Shown here: positions 11,961-37,099 of the stretch, piece by piece | Position numbering within the stretch: the stretch's first letter is position 1 | Layout: every line of letters begins with the position of its first letter | Program-made: the position numbers and the translations under genes | Source: Paroedura picta | Lineage: Eukaryota > Chordata > Lepidosauria > Squamata > Gekkonidae | Assembly (NCBI RefSeq): GCF_049243985.1 | Contig: NC_135372.1 | Location: 95,099,318 to 95,163,317, forward strand | Length of the DNA stretch: 64,000 nt | Reading direction: 5' to 3' | The notes under the pieces: generated by a model | Database searches by the model: none | Seen by the model: only the letters and a program-made list of their open reading frames with translations | Told to the model about the DNA's origin: nothing

Positions 11961-13823
11961 TTAAAGTCTAACTTACACACACACACATTCATACACTTAT
12001 CTATGATTATTGTTTGCTTTATATGCTTGTCGTTGGGTTCCTTTAAGTGGGTGGTCTAGAAGAATGCACGAGTCTGGGTTGTACAGATAGAGCAGGAAAA
12101 AGTGGGTGGTGATTTGTGTGCTGACATCCTTGGCGCTGATCTGAGCCACCTCATCCTTTTATCTCAGCCGTGCAGACATTTTGAGGCTTTATTTTCAGCA
12201 TCACTCAAATGAGTTTTGAGGATGTCTCTCCCCCTTTTTGATCTGGAAGTAAAGCTGTCAGTGGACTTGACAGGAGCAAGCAGAGAAGGGAGAGGAAGTG
12301 CTCAGCACCTGTGAGGAATGCACAGGAAAGTTTCTCTGCTGTGCTGTAAAAATGGAACACCTGTTTCTTACCTCGCCACAGTCTGAAATGGAAGCAAATC
12401 TTTTGCGGCCAGCGGCCAGTCCCAGCGGTCCCAGCCTTCAGTGAGGTCTGCTGCGTGTTTTTTTTTAAGATGCAGGAAACAAACTCTTGTTAGAACCGCT
12501 GCTAAAGTTCCTGCCACATAAAACGCCCAGGTTGCTCACTCATGATAATTAATACAAGTCTGTATTTGAGATTGCTTTGGCTATTGGCATACCTTGCAGT
12601 GCAATTTTCACGCAATTAAAAAACTGAAAAATACGCATTCCACTAAAGGAGAGAAGCAAACATCAACAGGGGCTTAAAAATATATTGTTTTTCAATGCAA
12701 TAGCCTAGTGCTGTATAACTCTTTATAATTTGACTTGTTTTAAAAATAAACTCATGTAATGAACAAATTAACACTGCACACAATCTCTCAGGGTGAGCTG
12801 CCTCTGTGTTCACATTCTGGCTGATTGTTTCTCCTGATTAGTTAAAAGAACCTCTCGTGTTAGTCATGGTGTTATACTTATGCTCGGGACAGATGCCTTT
12901 TATTCCATTCCCACAGAACAGGTAAGGATGACACAGGATAGCTCTGAGACAAGGCGAAGAAAGGGGGAAACAAGGATTTTTCAGATGCATACAAATATTT
13001 TCTGAAACCAGGCTTGAGTGGAAGGGGCCACTGTTTTACTTTAAGTTTTGAAAGCTGACAATGAAGGAGCACTTTTTCTAAAAATTGATTTTAAAAACCT
13101 CCCCTCAGTGAATAAGCAACTGCCCGTGACTACCACCATCACAAGGAGTATTTGACAGATGCTCACAACAATGGCGCACCAGTAGTACTTGCAGTACCAG
13201 GGGACACAATGGGAATCGTCTTTTCCTAAAACAAAATTGATGCAGGAAGAAAGCAAAATCCTTGCCCCAGAAGAGTTACCATGAAGGAAGACACCTGGAT
13301 CCCGTGCAACAACTGGGCCTTTGTTGTAATGCAGACTCATTGCCTAAAAGGGGATCTGCTGCTTGTGTTCTACAGCATAAGCCTTACTATTACAAGTGAT
13401 GCTCTTCCTGAAGGAACAAAACAAGTGTTTTCACAAATGTTTCAGGCTTACAGGCCAGGTTCTTGAGTGACTACAAGTTCCTTTCAGGCACATTTCACTG
13501 ACTGTTCCTTTTTACTCTCCTCTCCATGCTGCTCTTCCCAGTAGAACTGGCACTGTTCCCTAAACAAGGCTTCCCATAAATATAGCACAGCATCAGCTGT
13601 CATGCCAGTGGGAGACAAAACATTTAATATGAAAAGCCTTTAATGGAAATGTAAAATAAAAAGATAAAGGGCAAAATTTATTTTAAATGCCTATTTGGTG
13701 CATATTTCTTCAATTTTGACAGTAAGAGGACAAGATAGCTTTATAGGCCTAGGTATTTAAGATTTATATATAGCCTTCACGGCCTTCTGTGTTGTGCCAG
13801 AAGAAAATAGTCAAAGTAACCTA
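11961..13823. other. intergenic, apparently unique sequence
   Basis: No known gene is recognised. A minus-strand open frame at 13041-13340 encodes about 99 residues with one hydrophobic stretch (WCAIVVSICQILLVMVVV). I cannot match it to any family, and nothing else supports it as coding. Confidence 0.4.
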
Positions 13824-15131
13824 AACAGATATTAAAGGAAGCGATCTGCAAACATCTGGAGGACAATTTGGTGATCCAGGGAAGTAAGCATGGATTTGTC
13901 TCCAACAGGTCCTGTTAGACCAACCTGGTTTCCTTTTTTGACCAAGTAACAGGTTTGCTGGACCGGGGAAATTCGGTTGATGTCATTTACTTGGATTTTA
14001 GTAAAGCTTTTGACAAGGTCCCCCATGATGTTCTGATGGAAAAGTTGAAGGACTGCAATCTGGATTTTCAGATAGTTAAGTGGATAGGGAATTGGTTAGA
14101 GAACTGCACTCAAAAAGTTGTTGTCAATGGTGTTTCATCAGACTGGAGAGAGGTGAGTAGCGGGGTACCTCAGGGCTCGGTGCTCGGCCCGGTACTTTTT
14201 AACATATTTATTAATTATCTAGATGAGGGGGTGGAGGGACTACTCATCAAGTTTGCAGATGACACCAGATTGGGAGGACTGGCAAATACTCCGGAAGATA
14301 CAGAGTTCAACGAGATCCGAACACAATGGAAAAATGGGCAAATGAGAACAAGATGCAATTTAATAAAGATAAGTGTAAAGTTCTGCATCTGGGTCAGAAA
14401 AATGAAAAACATGCCTACTGGATGGGGGATACGCTTCTAGGTAACACTGTGTGTGAACGAGACCTTGAGGTACTTGTGGATTGTAAACTAAACATGAGCA
14501 GGCAGTGTGATGCAGCGGTAAAAATGGCAAATGCCATTTTGGGCTGTATTAACAGGGGCATCACTTCAAAATCACAAGATGTCATAGTCCCATTGTATAC
14601 GGCACTGTTCAGACCACACCTGGAGTACTGTGTACAGTTCTGGAGGCCTCACTTCAAGGACATAGATAAAATTGAAAGGGTACAGAGGAGAGCGACGAAG
14701 ATGATCTGGGGCCAAGGGACCAAGCCCTATGAAGATAGGTTGAGGGACCTGGGAATGTTCAGCCTGGAGAAAAGGAGGTTGAGAGGGGACATGATATCCC
14801 TCTTTAAGTATTTGAAAGGTTGTCACTTGGAGGAGGGCAGGATGCTGTTTCTGTTGGCTGCAGAGGAGAGGACATGCAGTAATGGGTTTAAACTTCAAGT
14901 ACAACGATATAGGCTAGATATCAGGAAAAAATTTTTCGCAGTCAGAGTAGTTCAGCAGTGGAATAGGCTGCCTAAGGAGGTGGTGAGCTCCCCCTCACTG
15001 GCAGTCTTCAAGCAAAGGTTGGATACACACTTTTCTTGGATGCTTTAGGATGCTTAGGGCTGATCCTGCGTAGAGCAGGGGGTTGGACTAGATGGCCTGT
15101 ATGGCCCCTTCCAACTCTATGATTCTATGAA
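13824..15131 (+). mobile_element. CR1 LINE, 5'-truncated second copy
   Basis: Homology to the CR1 at 6691 starts abruptly at CAGATATTAAAGGAAGCG, inside the reverse transcriptase, and runs to the ATTCTATGA tail. Motifs present are [31 protein letters not shown] and the C-terminal domain ending FSWML. Reading is in two frames, 13955-14440 and 14326-15048. The shift is a 4-base loss near 14298 that is also present in the first copy but absent from the minus-strand copy. The ~58 bases missing from the first copy are present here. Abrupt 5' truncation is normal for target-primed insertion. Confidence 0.93.
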
Positions 15132-16054
15132 ACAATTACACATACAGCTACTCACATTAAAAGATGTAATTTGACCATACAAGGTAAATACAAGCAGGCA
15201 AATCTCGTAATTTGTACTTTACTATAGAATTAGCTTGTATGCTCAAATCAGCATCTCTGCAAGGATTCTAAAGTAGTTTGTGAACTTGCAGCGTTTAATA
15301 TATCATGAAAGAACAGTGGAGAAAAGGAAGAGCTTAACCCTTCAGAAGTCCAAAGCAGTTTGGCCACGAGAACCACTAAGGATTTTTGTTTCCCCTTATC
15401 AGAGATTCGTTGGACTTTTCTTGATGCATCACACAGTCAGAAAACTGGACTTGGCACACCTGGGTTCAAATCCTTTGCTCAACCATAACATAGCTTTTTG
15501 AAGTGACACTCTTTCAATTCAAGTTCCTTGTATTTTTCCCCCCAAAATAGGGGGAATGTGAGACATCTCACATGTTTTCAACTTTAGGAGTTAAGAGTCC
15601 TACATTTTCTGAAAATAAGATCCTTTATGGAAGCCATAACAACTTTTAAGAGAGTTAAAAGTGGTGGGTGAGGCTCTGTCTCTTCTGGTGTTTACACATT
15701 TCTTTCATTGTACAGGTCGCATTGATTTTTAACCCAATATAAAAGATGGCAAGACTGGATTAACAGAGCCAGAGGAGGTGGGTAGTAAGTTTATATATCA
15801 TAACAATCCTTCTTTCAAATGACTATTGGAATTAAAAAGCAGTGTTAACATTGAATAATTGTTCCCAAAAGCTGAGGTGTAGTGTCCTTTATTCCCTGGG
15901 CCTTTGATTTTTTTTCTGAAGCATTACTGTGCTTGACCAGTGTTCTCTTGTCAGATACAATATGGAGCTCAGCAATGTTTCAGCATAAATATCCTTAGGA
16001 TTAACCTGCTCATGTTTGTCCTCAGCAGGGGGTGCCAGTTACAAATACTAGCCA
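15132..16054. other. intergenic between CR1 and the LEMD2 3' end
   Basis: AT-rich sequence with no recognised gene or repeat. One TTTATT at about 15888 could be an alternative distal polyadenylation signal for LEMD2. Confidence 0.4.
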
Positions 16055-17846
16055 GTCCAGTTTGTAACAAACATTTATTTTGCAACATAAATGTGCAGAG
16101 ACAAGTGTAAAATAAATAGCACCAGCCCATCTACATTAAAAAACAAAACAAAAACGAACAGTTTAAATGGCTGTACAAAACAGCCATGTTTGGCATCTCC
16201 TCGAGTCAGATGGTAAAAAAAATACCCACAAATGTTTTAAAGCACTAAGAATGCAGGCACTGTGGAAATTTTTTCAAACATCAGCAGAAATTAAGAACAC
16301 ATTAAACACCAGGGCTTTCCTTCACTTGATTATCCGCTTCGATCAATAAGGAGAGTATGTGTAAAACGATGGCTAATGCCATGGAGACATCTGTTAAAAT
16401 CTCTTCCTCTAATATACTGCCTACTCTACAGATGGCAACATGTGGGGATAAAATTCAATTGAATGCAGGATTTTCTTCTACTTAACCAATAAGACCTCCT
16501 GGTGCTTTGTTTTTGGAGGCTGTTTTTGTACCGATTTTGGCTGATGAATCAGCAGGAGGCATATAATGAATTGCTGCATGCCGCTGAGACAGCCTCGAAG
16601 GACACCTAGGTGAAAAACTCCAACACTTATATTTTTCAGTTTAGACAGTAGGGGGAGCAGAAGGGCAAACTTCAAGTTTGGAGGACTCCTGCTTGTAAAT
16701 GAATGAATATGCTTCTTCAAAGCCAGCAGCAGCATAAAGCCTCAACCCAATTTGCCTCCAGTCTTGCAAGTGCATACATTACTATGAATTCATATATACC
16801 CTGCCTACCACACCAACTGGATAGAGGGCTACGTTCACCATGGACTGGTGCATGCCGAGCATCAGTACTAGAATGAGATGCAATTGAAGGACAGACTCTC
16901 TGATATTGCAAGAGTACATGGCATTCTGGCGCAATATTTTTTCTTAAAATAAATGAACATACACTTAACTGCTTGGGGCAGTCAATATGGTATATGCACA
17001 AAACAGGTTACAGTATTGCTAGAATGCAGCATTCCATTCACGGCTGTGCTGCCCAAACTCTTGATTTCTATGACATTTTTGTTTTCAACACTGCAGCCAC
17101 CTCAATTTGTTCTCGAGTAACACATGGACTACATATGACACAGATTATGGCTATTGCTTTTCGTGGTTGTCCCACAAGCCATTTTTCAAGTTTTCCCCCC
17201 TTAAAAAAAACAACAACTGCAGGCTTTCTACTATGTTTACAAGAATATTTTCAGGTGCTTTCTCTGAGCTGACATTATTCTACCACTCCCTATGGGGAAA
17301 AAAAGCACAAAGACTGCAGATTGCTACAAACCCAAGCTGTCTACAAAAGGCACATGGAACATTCCCTCTCAGTCCCACCTATCACCCTACAAGCAGGCAA
17401 CCCTGGGCCTACTGGCGAGCATCAACATCTTACACACCTCAGTTTCTGCCCACTGCAGCTCTGTAGTAAACAGTCGCTCATTCTCTTTAAAATACCTCGT
17501 AATAGTTTCAGCACTGCCGATCCAAGTGACAAATCAGATAGTTTTTTCCCTTAAACACAGGGCAAAACTATTTATGGTATCTTCCAACTGGACAATTTCC
17601 TTTTTCAGAGGGCTGTACTAGGGAGGCCAAATACATGCCAGAGAAAAGTAGCTTTGGTGTACGTCTGTATATCCAACTTACAGCCACTATTGACAAATGA
17701 TTGCCTTGAACAGTCATTCTTCCCTCTTGTACACATGAACAATGGTGTCAAAGAGCACACCTGAGTAGAGGCAGCACCTTCCCTACTGAGAAGGGGCACA
17801 TCACCCCTGCACAGTGTTGTAATGCTGGTCTGGCCTTCCTTTGGGG
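16055..17846 (-). other. LEMD2: LEMD2 3' untranslated region (inferred extent)
   Basis: The LEMD2 stop codon is at 17849-17847. Downstream on the minus strand the first clear AATAAA lies at 16079-16074, so cleavage is expected at about 16050-16060. The interval is free of recognisable transposons, in contrast to the introns and flanks, which fits an exonic 3' UTR of about 1.8 kb. The extent is inferred and needs transcript data. Confidence 0.5.
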
Positions 17847-31330
<13,484 letters not shown>

Positions 31331-31499
31331 TCGGTGTGTCGTTCTCCCATCGAAATGCCTGCACATGCTGTAGATTTTCGGTAGAAGTGCACGTTGACGC
31401 TGGGTTCGCCGCAATTTAAAACATTTCTCCTATGTGTAATGAACATTTTCGGGACAACAGTTTCGGTTTAAAAAACGACTTGTTTCAACAACACTCGCC

Positions 31500-31692
31500 T
31501 ACTTGGTGGTGCAAAGTGCCGTCCAGTGACGCTTTAGCGGGTTTTCAAGGCAAGAGACCGACAGAGGTGGTTTGCCATTGCCAGCCTCTGAGTAACAAAC
31601 CGAGACTTCCTTGCTAGTCCACCCAAGTACTAAGCTGGTCTTGATCCTGCTTAACAGCAAGAAAACTGATCGGATCGGCCTAGCCTGGCCTA
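31500..31692 (-). repeat. 5S rRNA-derived SINE, diverged
   Basis: On the minus strand it shows traces of the 5S head, the AGTACTTGGGTGG-like intermediate element, and a body with TGGCAATGGCAAACCACCTC. It is another member of the 18157 family. Confidence 0.72.
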
Positions 31693-33111
31693 CCCTCACC
31701 GGACTCTAAAGTGTCATGGAGAAGGATGAGCCATTTGCCAGTCGAAATCCCCTTTGACTGGTGCTCTGGCAGGCCTATAGCCAATGCCGCTTTGGACAAA
31801 AACATGTTTAGGAAGAGTGGGTGGGAAGGTTTATTTTAAAAAATATATCCTGCTGAACAGAACTTGATCGCCACACTATAAAAATAGTGTAATAAAAAAA
31901 TTTTACATGGAAGTTTGTTTGGGGATTTTTCTTTGAATATGTGGCTATTTGAAATGTCAATAGTCCATGAGTTGACTGAAGTTTTAGTTGGATAACAGGT
32001 TGGATAATTTGGTGTTCCCAACACTCTAATTAAAGAAAACACCAAGAGTAAGAAACCAAAAGATCTTTTTATTTGATTGCTGAGGAAAAGGATCTCTGCA
32101 GAAAAAACAGTGATCCAAAAGGCAGACAACATGCAGGCTCTCTAAAACAAAGCATTTATACTTCTGATGATTCCAGTATTTACTCCTTACAACATTCATG
32201 TTTGGTTTCTCACCTTGTAGTCTATGCCACATTATTCACGGTTTCTAATCTTGCCCTGATGTGTGCCTGTTATAGTTCTCCACATATCAAATATGTTACT
32301 AATGAAATAGTCCCATGCTCCTTTCTCAATCATATCTTTAAGTTTTCTCTGTATGCTTGGAACAGAAATAAGTGTCAGTAGGCTGTTTGCCTGCAGCGCT
32401 TTCCAAGAAGGGCCTTGCTGTCATAGTTCAGCTCCAGTGCCAAGAGACCTTTATTTTTTCACTCTTTCCCTGTCACTTTGATTATCCACATTTCTTTTAC
32501 AAATGCACAGTCCCTCTGATACTGTGTGAAATGTATTGTGTCAAATATAGTCAATGGTCAGGAAAAATAGTTTCCCCTGAACTACAAGGCTTAAAATCCA
32601 TTTAAGGTAAAAGTAAGTTAGTAAAGAACTCCAGTCAAGCACTGATGGAGCAAGTTTTTGCAACAGAAGAATCAGTCTCTTGCACAATCAGACCCATTTT
32701 GATTGGAAATACAAATGTCACCTGTTACCTACTACTGATCATGAATAGCAGTTACAAAAATGACTACCAAACGCTGAATACAAAAATAAAGAATAATACA
32801 AATGTCATGTCTATCAAGATGTAGGTCTTGAAATACTGAAAGCCAAAATTTAAAACCATTGGCTGCTGTGGGAAGGATGGCATAAGATTTGGAATCATTT
32901 TGATGCGAGATTGCTACGAAGCAATATGGCAATATTAAATTTGCTTAATATAACAAGAAAAAATTGTATTTGGTGAGCTCCTTAATTTTTGCACTGGATC
33001 ATAGATCTGAAGAAAATTTGTCAAGATACTGTATATCTGGCCTTCCATTAAACACCAGTAATACCATAATCACTCTCTTTGGTTTGTTCTTTATTTGGAA
33101 CTGCGTGTATA
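31693..33111. other. intergenic, nothing recognised
   Basis: AT-rich sequence without recognisable genes or young repeats. Confidence 0.45.
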
Positions 33112-33650
33112 TGCATATGAGTTCCCTTTGAGAAAGTAATTGCTTTGGAGGGTAGCCTCTATTTGTAGGGTGTCCTTTATGGCAGTGATCCCCAACTGTT
33201 TTATCACCGGGGATCAGTCAACGCTTGACAATTTTACTGAGGCCTGGGGGGGGGTCTTTTACTGAGGCCTTGCTGAGGGACATCACCACTGCCTGAGCCC
33301 CTGCTCCACTTGCTTTCCCGCCAGCGCTCCTGACTTCCCATCACCCACTGGGGGCGCTGCCAGCAGCAGCTGCGCAATACCACGCTGAGGGGGAGCCCCA
33401 GCCATGGCGGCCGCTGGAGAGCACCAAAGGTGAGCCGGCAGCAGAGTGGCAGGGCAGCCCTTGAGGCAGCAGCCGGGGAGGAGGATGAGGAGGAGCCGTG
33501 GCCTGGTACCGACTGATCCATGGACTGGTACCGGTCCCCAGACCGGGGGTTGGGGACCACTGCTTTATGGCATTATGCCCTGCTGAGGTCCCCCTCCTTC
33601 CCAAACCCTTCCCTCTATCCCAAATTTTCAGAATTTCTTAACCTAGAACT
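33112..33650 (+). repeat. R3 short repeat, split by a hAT insertion
   Basis: The left half (to 33182) contains TGCTTTGGAGGGTAGCCTCT, and the right half (from 33571) contains GGCATTATGCCCTGCTGAGG followed by AACCTAGAACTTGC. They join into one copy of the roughly 200-bp R3 family, also seen at 49069, 53962 and 63722. Confidence 0.65.
33183..33562 (+). mobile_element. hAT non-autonomous element nested in R3
   Basis: The termini are CAGTGATCCCCAAC and GTTGGGGACCACTG. Exact 8-bp target duplications CTTTATGG lie at 33175-33182 and 33563-33570. The interior is GC-rich, with CTGGTACCGGTCCCC near the right end. Related copies are at 34892, 55637 and 59519. Confidence 0.92.
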
Positions 33651-33654
33651 TGCT

Positions 33655-34888
33655 CAGGAGAATATTATTATTATTATTAGATTTATTTCCTGCCACTCCC
33701 TTGCGGCTCGTGGAGGGTTACAGCATCCTAAAATCCCCATTAAAACCCCATTAAAGACAATAATAACATTCCCGACATTGCCAGCATGGCGAAGATCGGA
33801 AACTCAAATTCCCCCCCTCCCACTACTGGTGGGTGGAGAGGAGGTCCTGATGATGTTTACTTCAGGTCCCAATCCCAAATCCCAGGGGGGGGGGGGGCGT
33901 AGATCTATGTTGTCAGCCCCGGCCTCAACCATAAACCTGGCAGAAGAGCTCCCTTTTGCAGGCCCTGCAGAACGTTGAAAGATCCCGCAGGGCCCGCAGC
34001 TCTCCTGGGAGCTCATTCCACCAGGTGGGGGCCAGGACTGAAAAGGCCCTGGCCCTGGTCGAGGCCAGGCGTGCTTCCCTAGGGCCGGAAACGACCAGCA
34101 GATTTTCACCTGCAGAGCGCAAAGCCGTGCGAGGAGCATAAGGCGATAGGCGGTCCCTCAGGTATGTGGGTCCCAACTCGCATAAAGAGTTGAAGGTTAG
34201 AACCAAAACTTTGAACTGGATCCAGGCAGCAATTGGCAACCAATGCAGCTGCCTCAGCACTGGCTGGATGTGGACCCTCCAAGGTGTGCTGGTGAGGACC
34301 CTAGCAACTGCGTTTTGCACTAGCTGAAGTTTCCGAATCAAGGACAAGGGAAGGCCCGCATAGAGCGAGTTACAGAAATCTATTCTGGAGGTGACCGTTG
34401 CATGGATCACTGTGGCTAAGTGTTCGGGGGACAGGTAGGGCATTAGTAGTCGGGCTTGGCGAAGGTGGAAAAACGCCTGGCCGGCTACTTTTTTGACCTG
34501 CATCTCCAAAGTCAGGGAGGTGTCAATGGTCACACCCAGATTCCTGGCCTGGGACGCGATGGTGAGTTGCGTCCGTGCCAGAGTGGGTAAGCGTGCTTCC
34601 TGGTCCCGCCCCCTATGTCCCAGCCACAGGACCTCTGTCTTGGAGGGGTTGAGTTTCAGGTGACTCTGCTCGAACCATTCCGTCACTGCTTCCATGCCGG
34701 CGAGGCGGTGGACCAACAGTTCGTGATCCACGATGTCAAAAGCGGCCGACAGGTCCAGAAGAACCAGCAGTGTCGCCCCGCCCCTATTCCACCAGGCCAG
34801 CACCAGGGCGGTTCTGGTCGAGGCCAGTCTCACTACTCTGGGGCCAGGAATCTTGAGCAGATTTTGTGTGCTCAAGTGTAAACGACTA
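33655..34888 (-). mobile_element. L2 LINE, rearranged 3' half
   Basis: On the minus strand an open frame of 316 codons (34875-33925) carries L2 sequence: LLVLLDLSAAFDIVDHELL, WFEQSHLKLNPSKTEVLWLG, the NLGVTID stretch, ARVLTSTPWRVHIQPVLRQL and LCELGPTYLRDRLSPYAP. The 3' UTR ends in an (AAT)n-type tail near 33666. About 150 residues of reverse transcriptase, including the YADD region, are missing between HRLAG and the WFEQSH segment. The first 35 residues resemble the same element's C-terminal part (GPRVVRLASTR versus GPREARLASTR). The frame is thus a chimera with no catalytic centre. Confidence 0.88.
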
Positions 34889-34891
34889 GGG

Positions 34892-35221
34892 TGGTGGTCC
34901 CCAACCTGGCACTGGGCTGCGGCTCCCTCTCCTTGCCCCCCCCGCAGTAAGAAACTTGCGGCCCGGCAAGCTTCTTACTGTGGGAGGGGTGGAGAGGGAA
35001 GCAGGGTCGCGCATGCACATAGTGTATGTGCGGCCGGGCTGCGCACGCGCACATGCGACATGCACTACCAAAAACGCGCATGCATGGCACTTTCACGCAT
35101 GCGCACATGCACAAAATTGCAGCACATGCACATTTTCAGCCGCACATGATGCATGCGCAGCCGGGCAATCGCCCTCCGTTCTGATGCCGATTCCCAGACT
35201 GAAAAAGGTTGGGGACCACTA
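34892..35221 (+). mobile_element. hAT non-autonomous element with CG-alternating interior
   Basis: The termini are TGGTGGTCCCCAACC and GGTTGGGGACCACTA. Flanks GACTAGGG and GCATAGGG match at 6 of 8 bases. The interior at about 35005-35165 is rich in alternating GCGCATGC and CACATGC stretches. It is related to the copies at 33183, 55637 and 59519. Confidence 0.75.
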
Positions 35222-35500
35222 GCATAGGGGAAGAAGCAATCCCACAGGTCCAAAGGTTCCAGACCATTTAAAGACCAATACCAACACCTTGAACCAGACT
35301 CGGTCCTCAATCTGGAGCCAATGCAGCTGGGAGAGCACTGGTTGAATGTGGTCTCTCCATCCTGTTCCTGTAAGGAACTGTTCTGCTGCATTTTGGACCA
35401 GTTGGAAGTTTCCAGATCAGATACAAGGGTATCCCAAGTATAGAGCGAATCGCAGTAGAGCAAATTATGGAAGGTATTATCCTTAATATCTCCACTTTAA
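35222..35500 (-). mobile_element. L2 LINE fragment, second and older copy
   Basis: It aligns on the minus strand with the same region as 34150-34400, for example CAATGCAGCTGGGAGAGCAC and GCATTTTGGACCAGTTGGAA. It is more diverged and has frame breaks. It is a separate insertion, not a continuation of the first copy. Confidence 0.75.
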
Positions 35501-36029
35501 AGGATACAGGTTGTAAGTGTTGGGAAAGATTTTTTCCTGCCTGAGACAATGAGGAACTCCAGCCAGTCAAAGTTAGCTGGACAAGTATGTCTAAGCATAA
35601 GGGCTGCCTTCTTGTATACATACTAAATATTTCTAGCACAAGTAGGCAATGAAGGAAGGGAGGCAGGACATTTTCCCCAAAGCATTGCTTCAAATGGAGA
35701 AAACAGCATCTATAAAATGTGCAGCATATGGGTCAAAACCTTGGGCTCCATAAAGATTTGAAAGAGGTTCTTTTTGTACTGCTTATATTTTAAACTCTTT
35801 TAAATACATTTTATTTCTGCCAGTGTTTTAAAATGTCCTTTGATGCCAATGGACAAGAAACTGAAGCTGCACCTTTGTTTTATCCCATTAATATGCACAT
35901 ATATAATATATCACCTGTGGATAGGAGTGGGAGAAGGCCAACTCAGGATCATTGGAGATTTTGTTGCATGTTTCTGTTGCTTGGCAGGAGGGCAGTTTTA
36001 GCCCACAGGAAGAAAAGACACCACACCAG
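35501..36029. other. intergenic, nothing recognised
   Basis: No gene or clear repeat is seen between the L2 fragment and the Ngaro element. Confidence 0.4.
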
Positions 36030-36464
36030 TGTTTGGAATAATAAGGCCACAGCTTTATTCTCCTAGCAAAGGAGAGTTGGCTTGGCATGAAGAGGAATCC
36101 ATTAAAAGACTCGGTCAGCCGACCGATGAATCAAGGTCTCATATGGCGCCCTGGAGAACCAGCCTAGGCGTAAGCCTATAGCATGGAAAGCTCCTTGCCA
36201 TGTGAAACCCACACCCAGGGAAGGCGGCTTAACAGGGATCCAATGGGCGTAAGCCTCTGTCTGTTTCCCCAGACCGCCTGGCAATGCGAGCCTGCCTCCC
36301 CAGCCGGGTTGACATTCCACTTGCATACGTGCCGATCTCTTAAAGAGACCCCCAAATACTGAGGGAAGCAGGTACGCAAACCTGCTACCCCCAAAAAACG
36401 GATTCTCCCCATGCCAATCTGCCATAGAACGGAAGCCACTAAAGCTTTTGTTCCCGCCAACCTC

Positions 36465-36902
36465 CTAAAGCTGTAGCCAATCCACTAGGGCCGACCTCAC
36501 ATCGTGAAGCCATAGATCATAGCCCCAATCGGATAGATGCACCCCATCTGATCGATAAAGTGCTTCGATCTGATGGGAAATGTCGGGATGCCTTATTAAA
36601 GGAATGCCCCAGCCCGAAAATATCTTTGCTAAAGACTTACTAACCCTGCGTCTCGATAGGTCTAACTTTGAAGGATCAACTGCGTTCCTCCAAATCCTAC
36701 GCTCCAATAACTCTGACCAAATGATCTGGGCCCCTGGCAGCCGAAAACGTAAGACGGAAAGGTCATCGTAAATCATACGTGTCAGTTCAAGTCCTTTTAC
36801 ATGCCCCAAGTCATTTTCCCCTAAGTGTATAAGTAGAACAGAAGGAGGTCCCGCATAATAAACTTCTTCAGCCACGACTGACAGCAATCTTGGCCACTTC
36901 AT
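36465..36902 (-). mobile_element. Ngaro SGNH hydrolase-like domain (fossil)
   Basis: Block III (LLIHLGENDLG) and block V (DGVHLSDWGYD) of SGNH/GDSL hydrolases are visible, downstream of the recombinase. Some vertebrate Ngaro elements are known to carry such a domain. Its role in the cycle is unknown. Confidence 0.8.
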
Positions 36903-37099
36903 GCCACGGTGTCCTGACCAACGAACTTCAAGGTGCTGCCCTAGACCAAGGTCTTACCCCAACCGGATCTTGCCGCATAACGACTGGCCCCGAAGACGAT
37001 ACTATGCCCGATGATCAGGATCGAGGGTACCCTTTTAAATGAAACTAAAGAGAGAAGATGTTAATTAACCTAATCTGGACGTATGTATGCCTTATAAGC

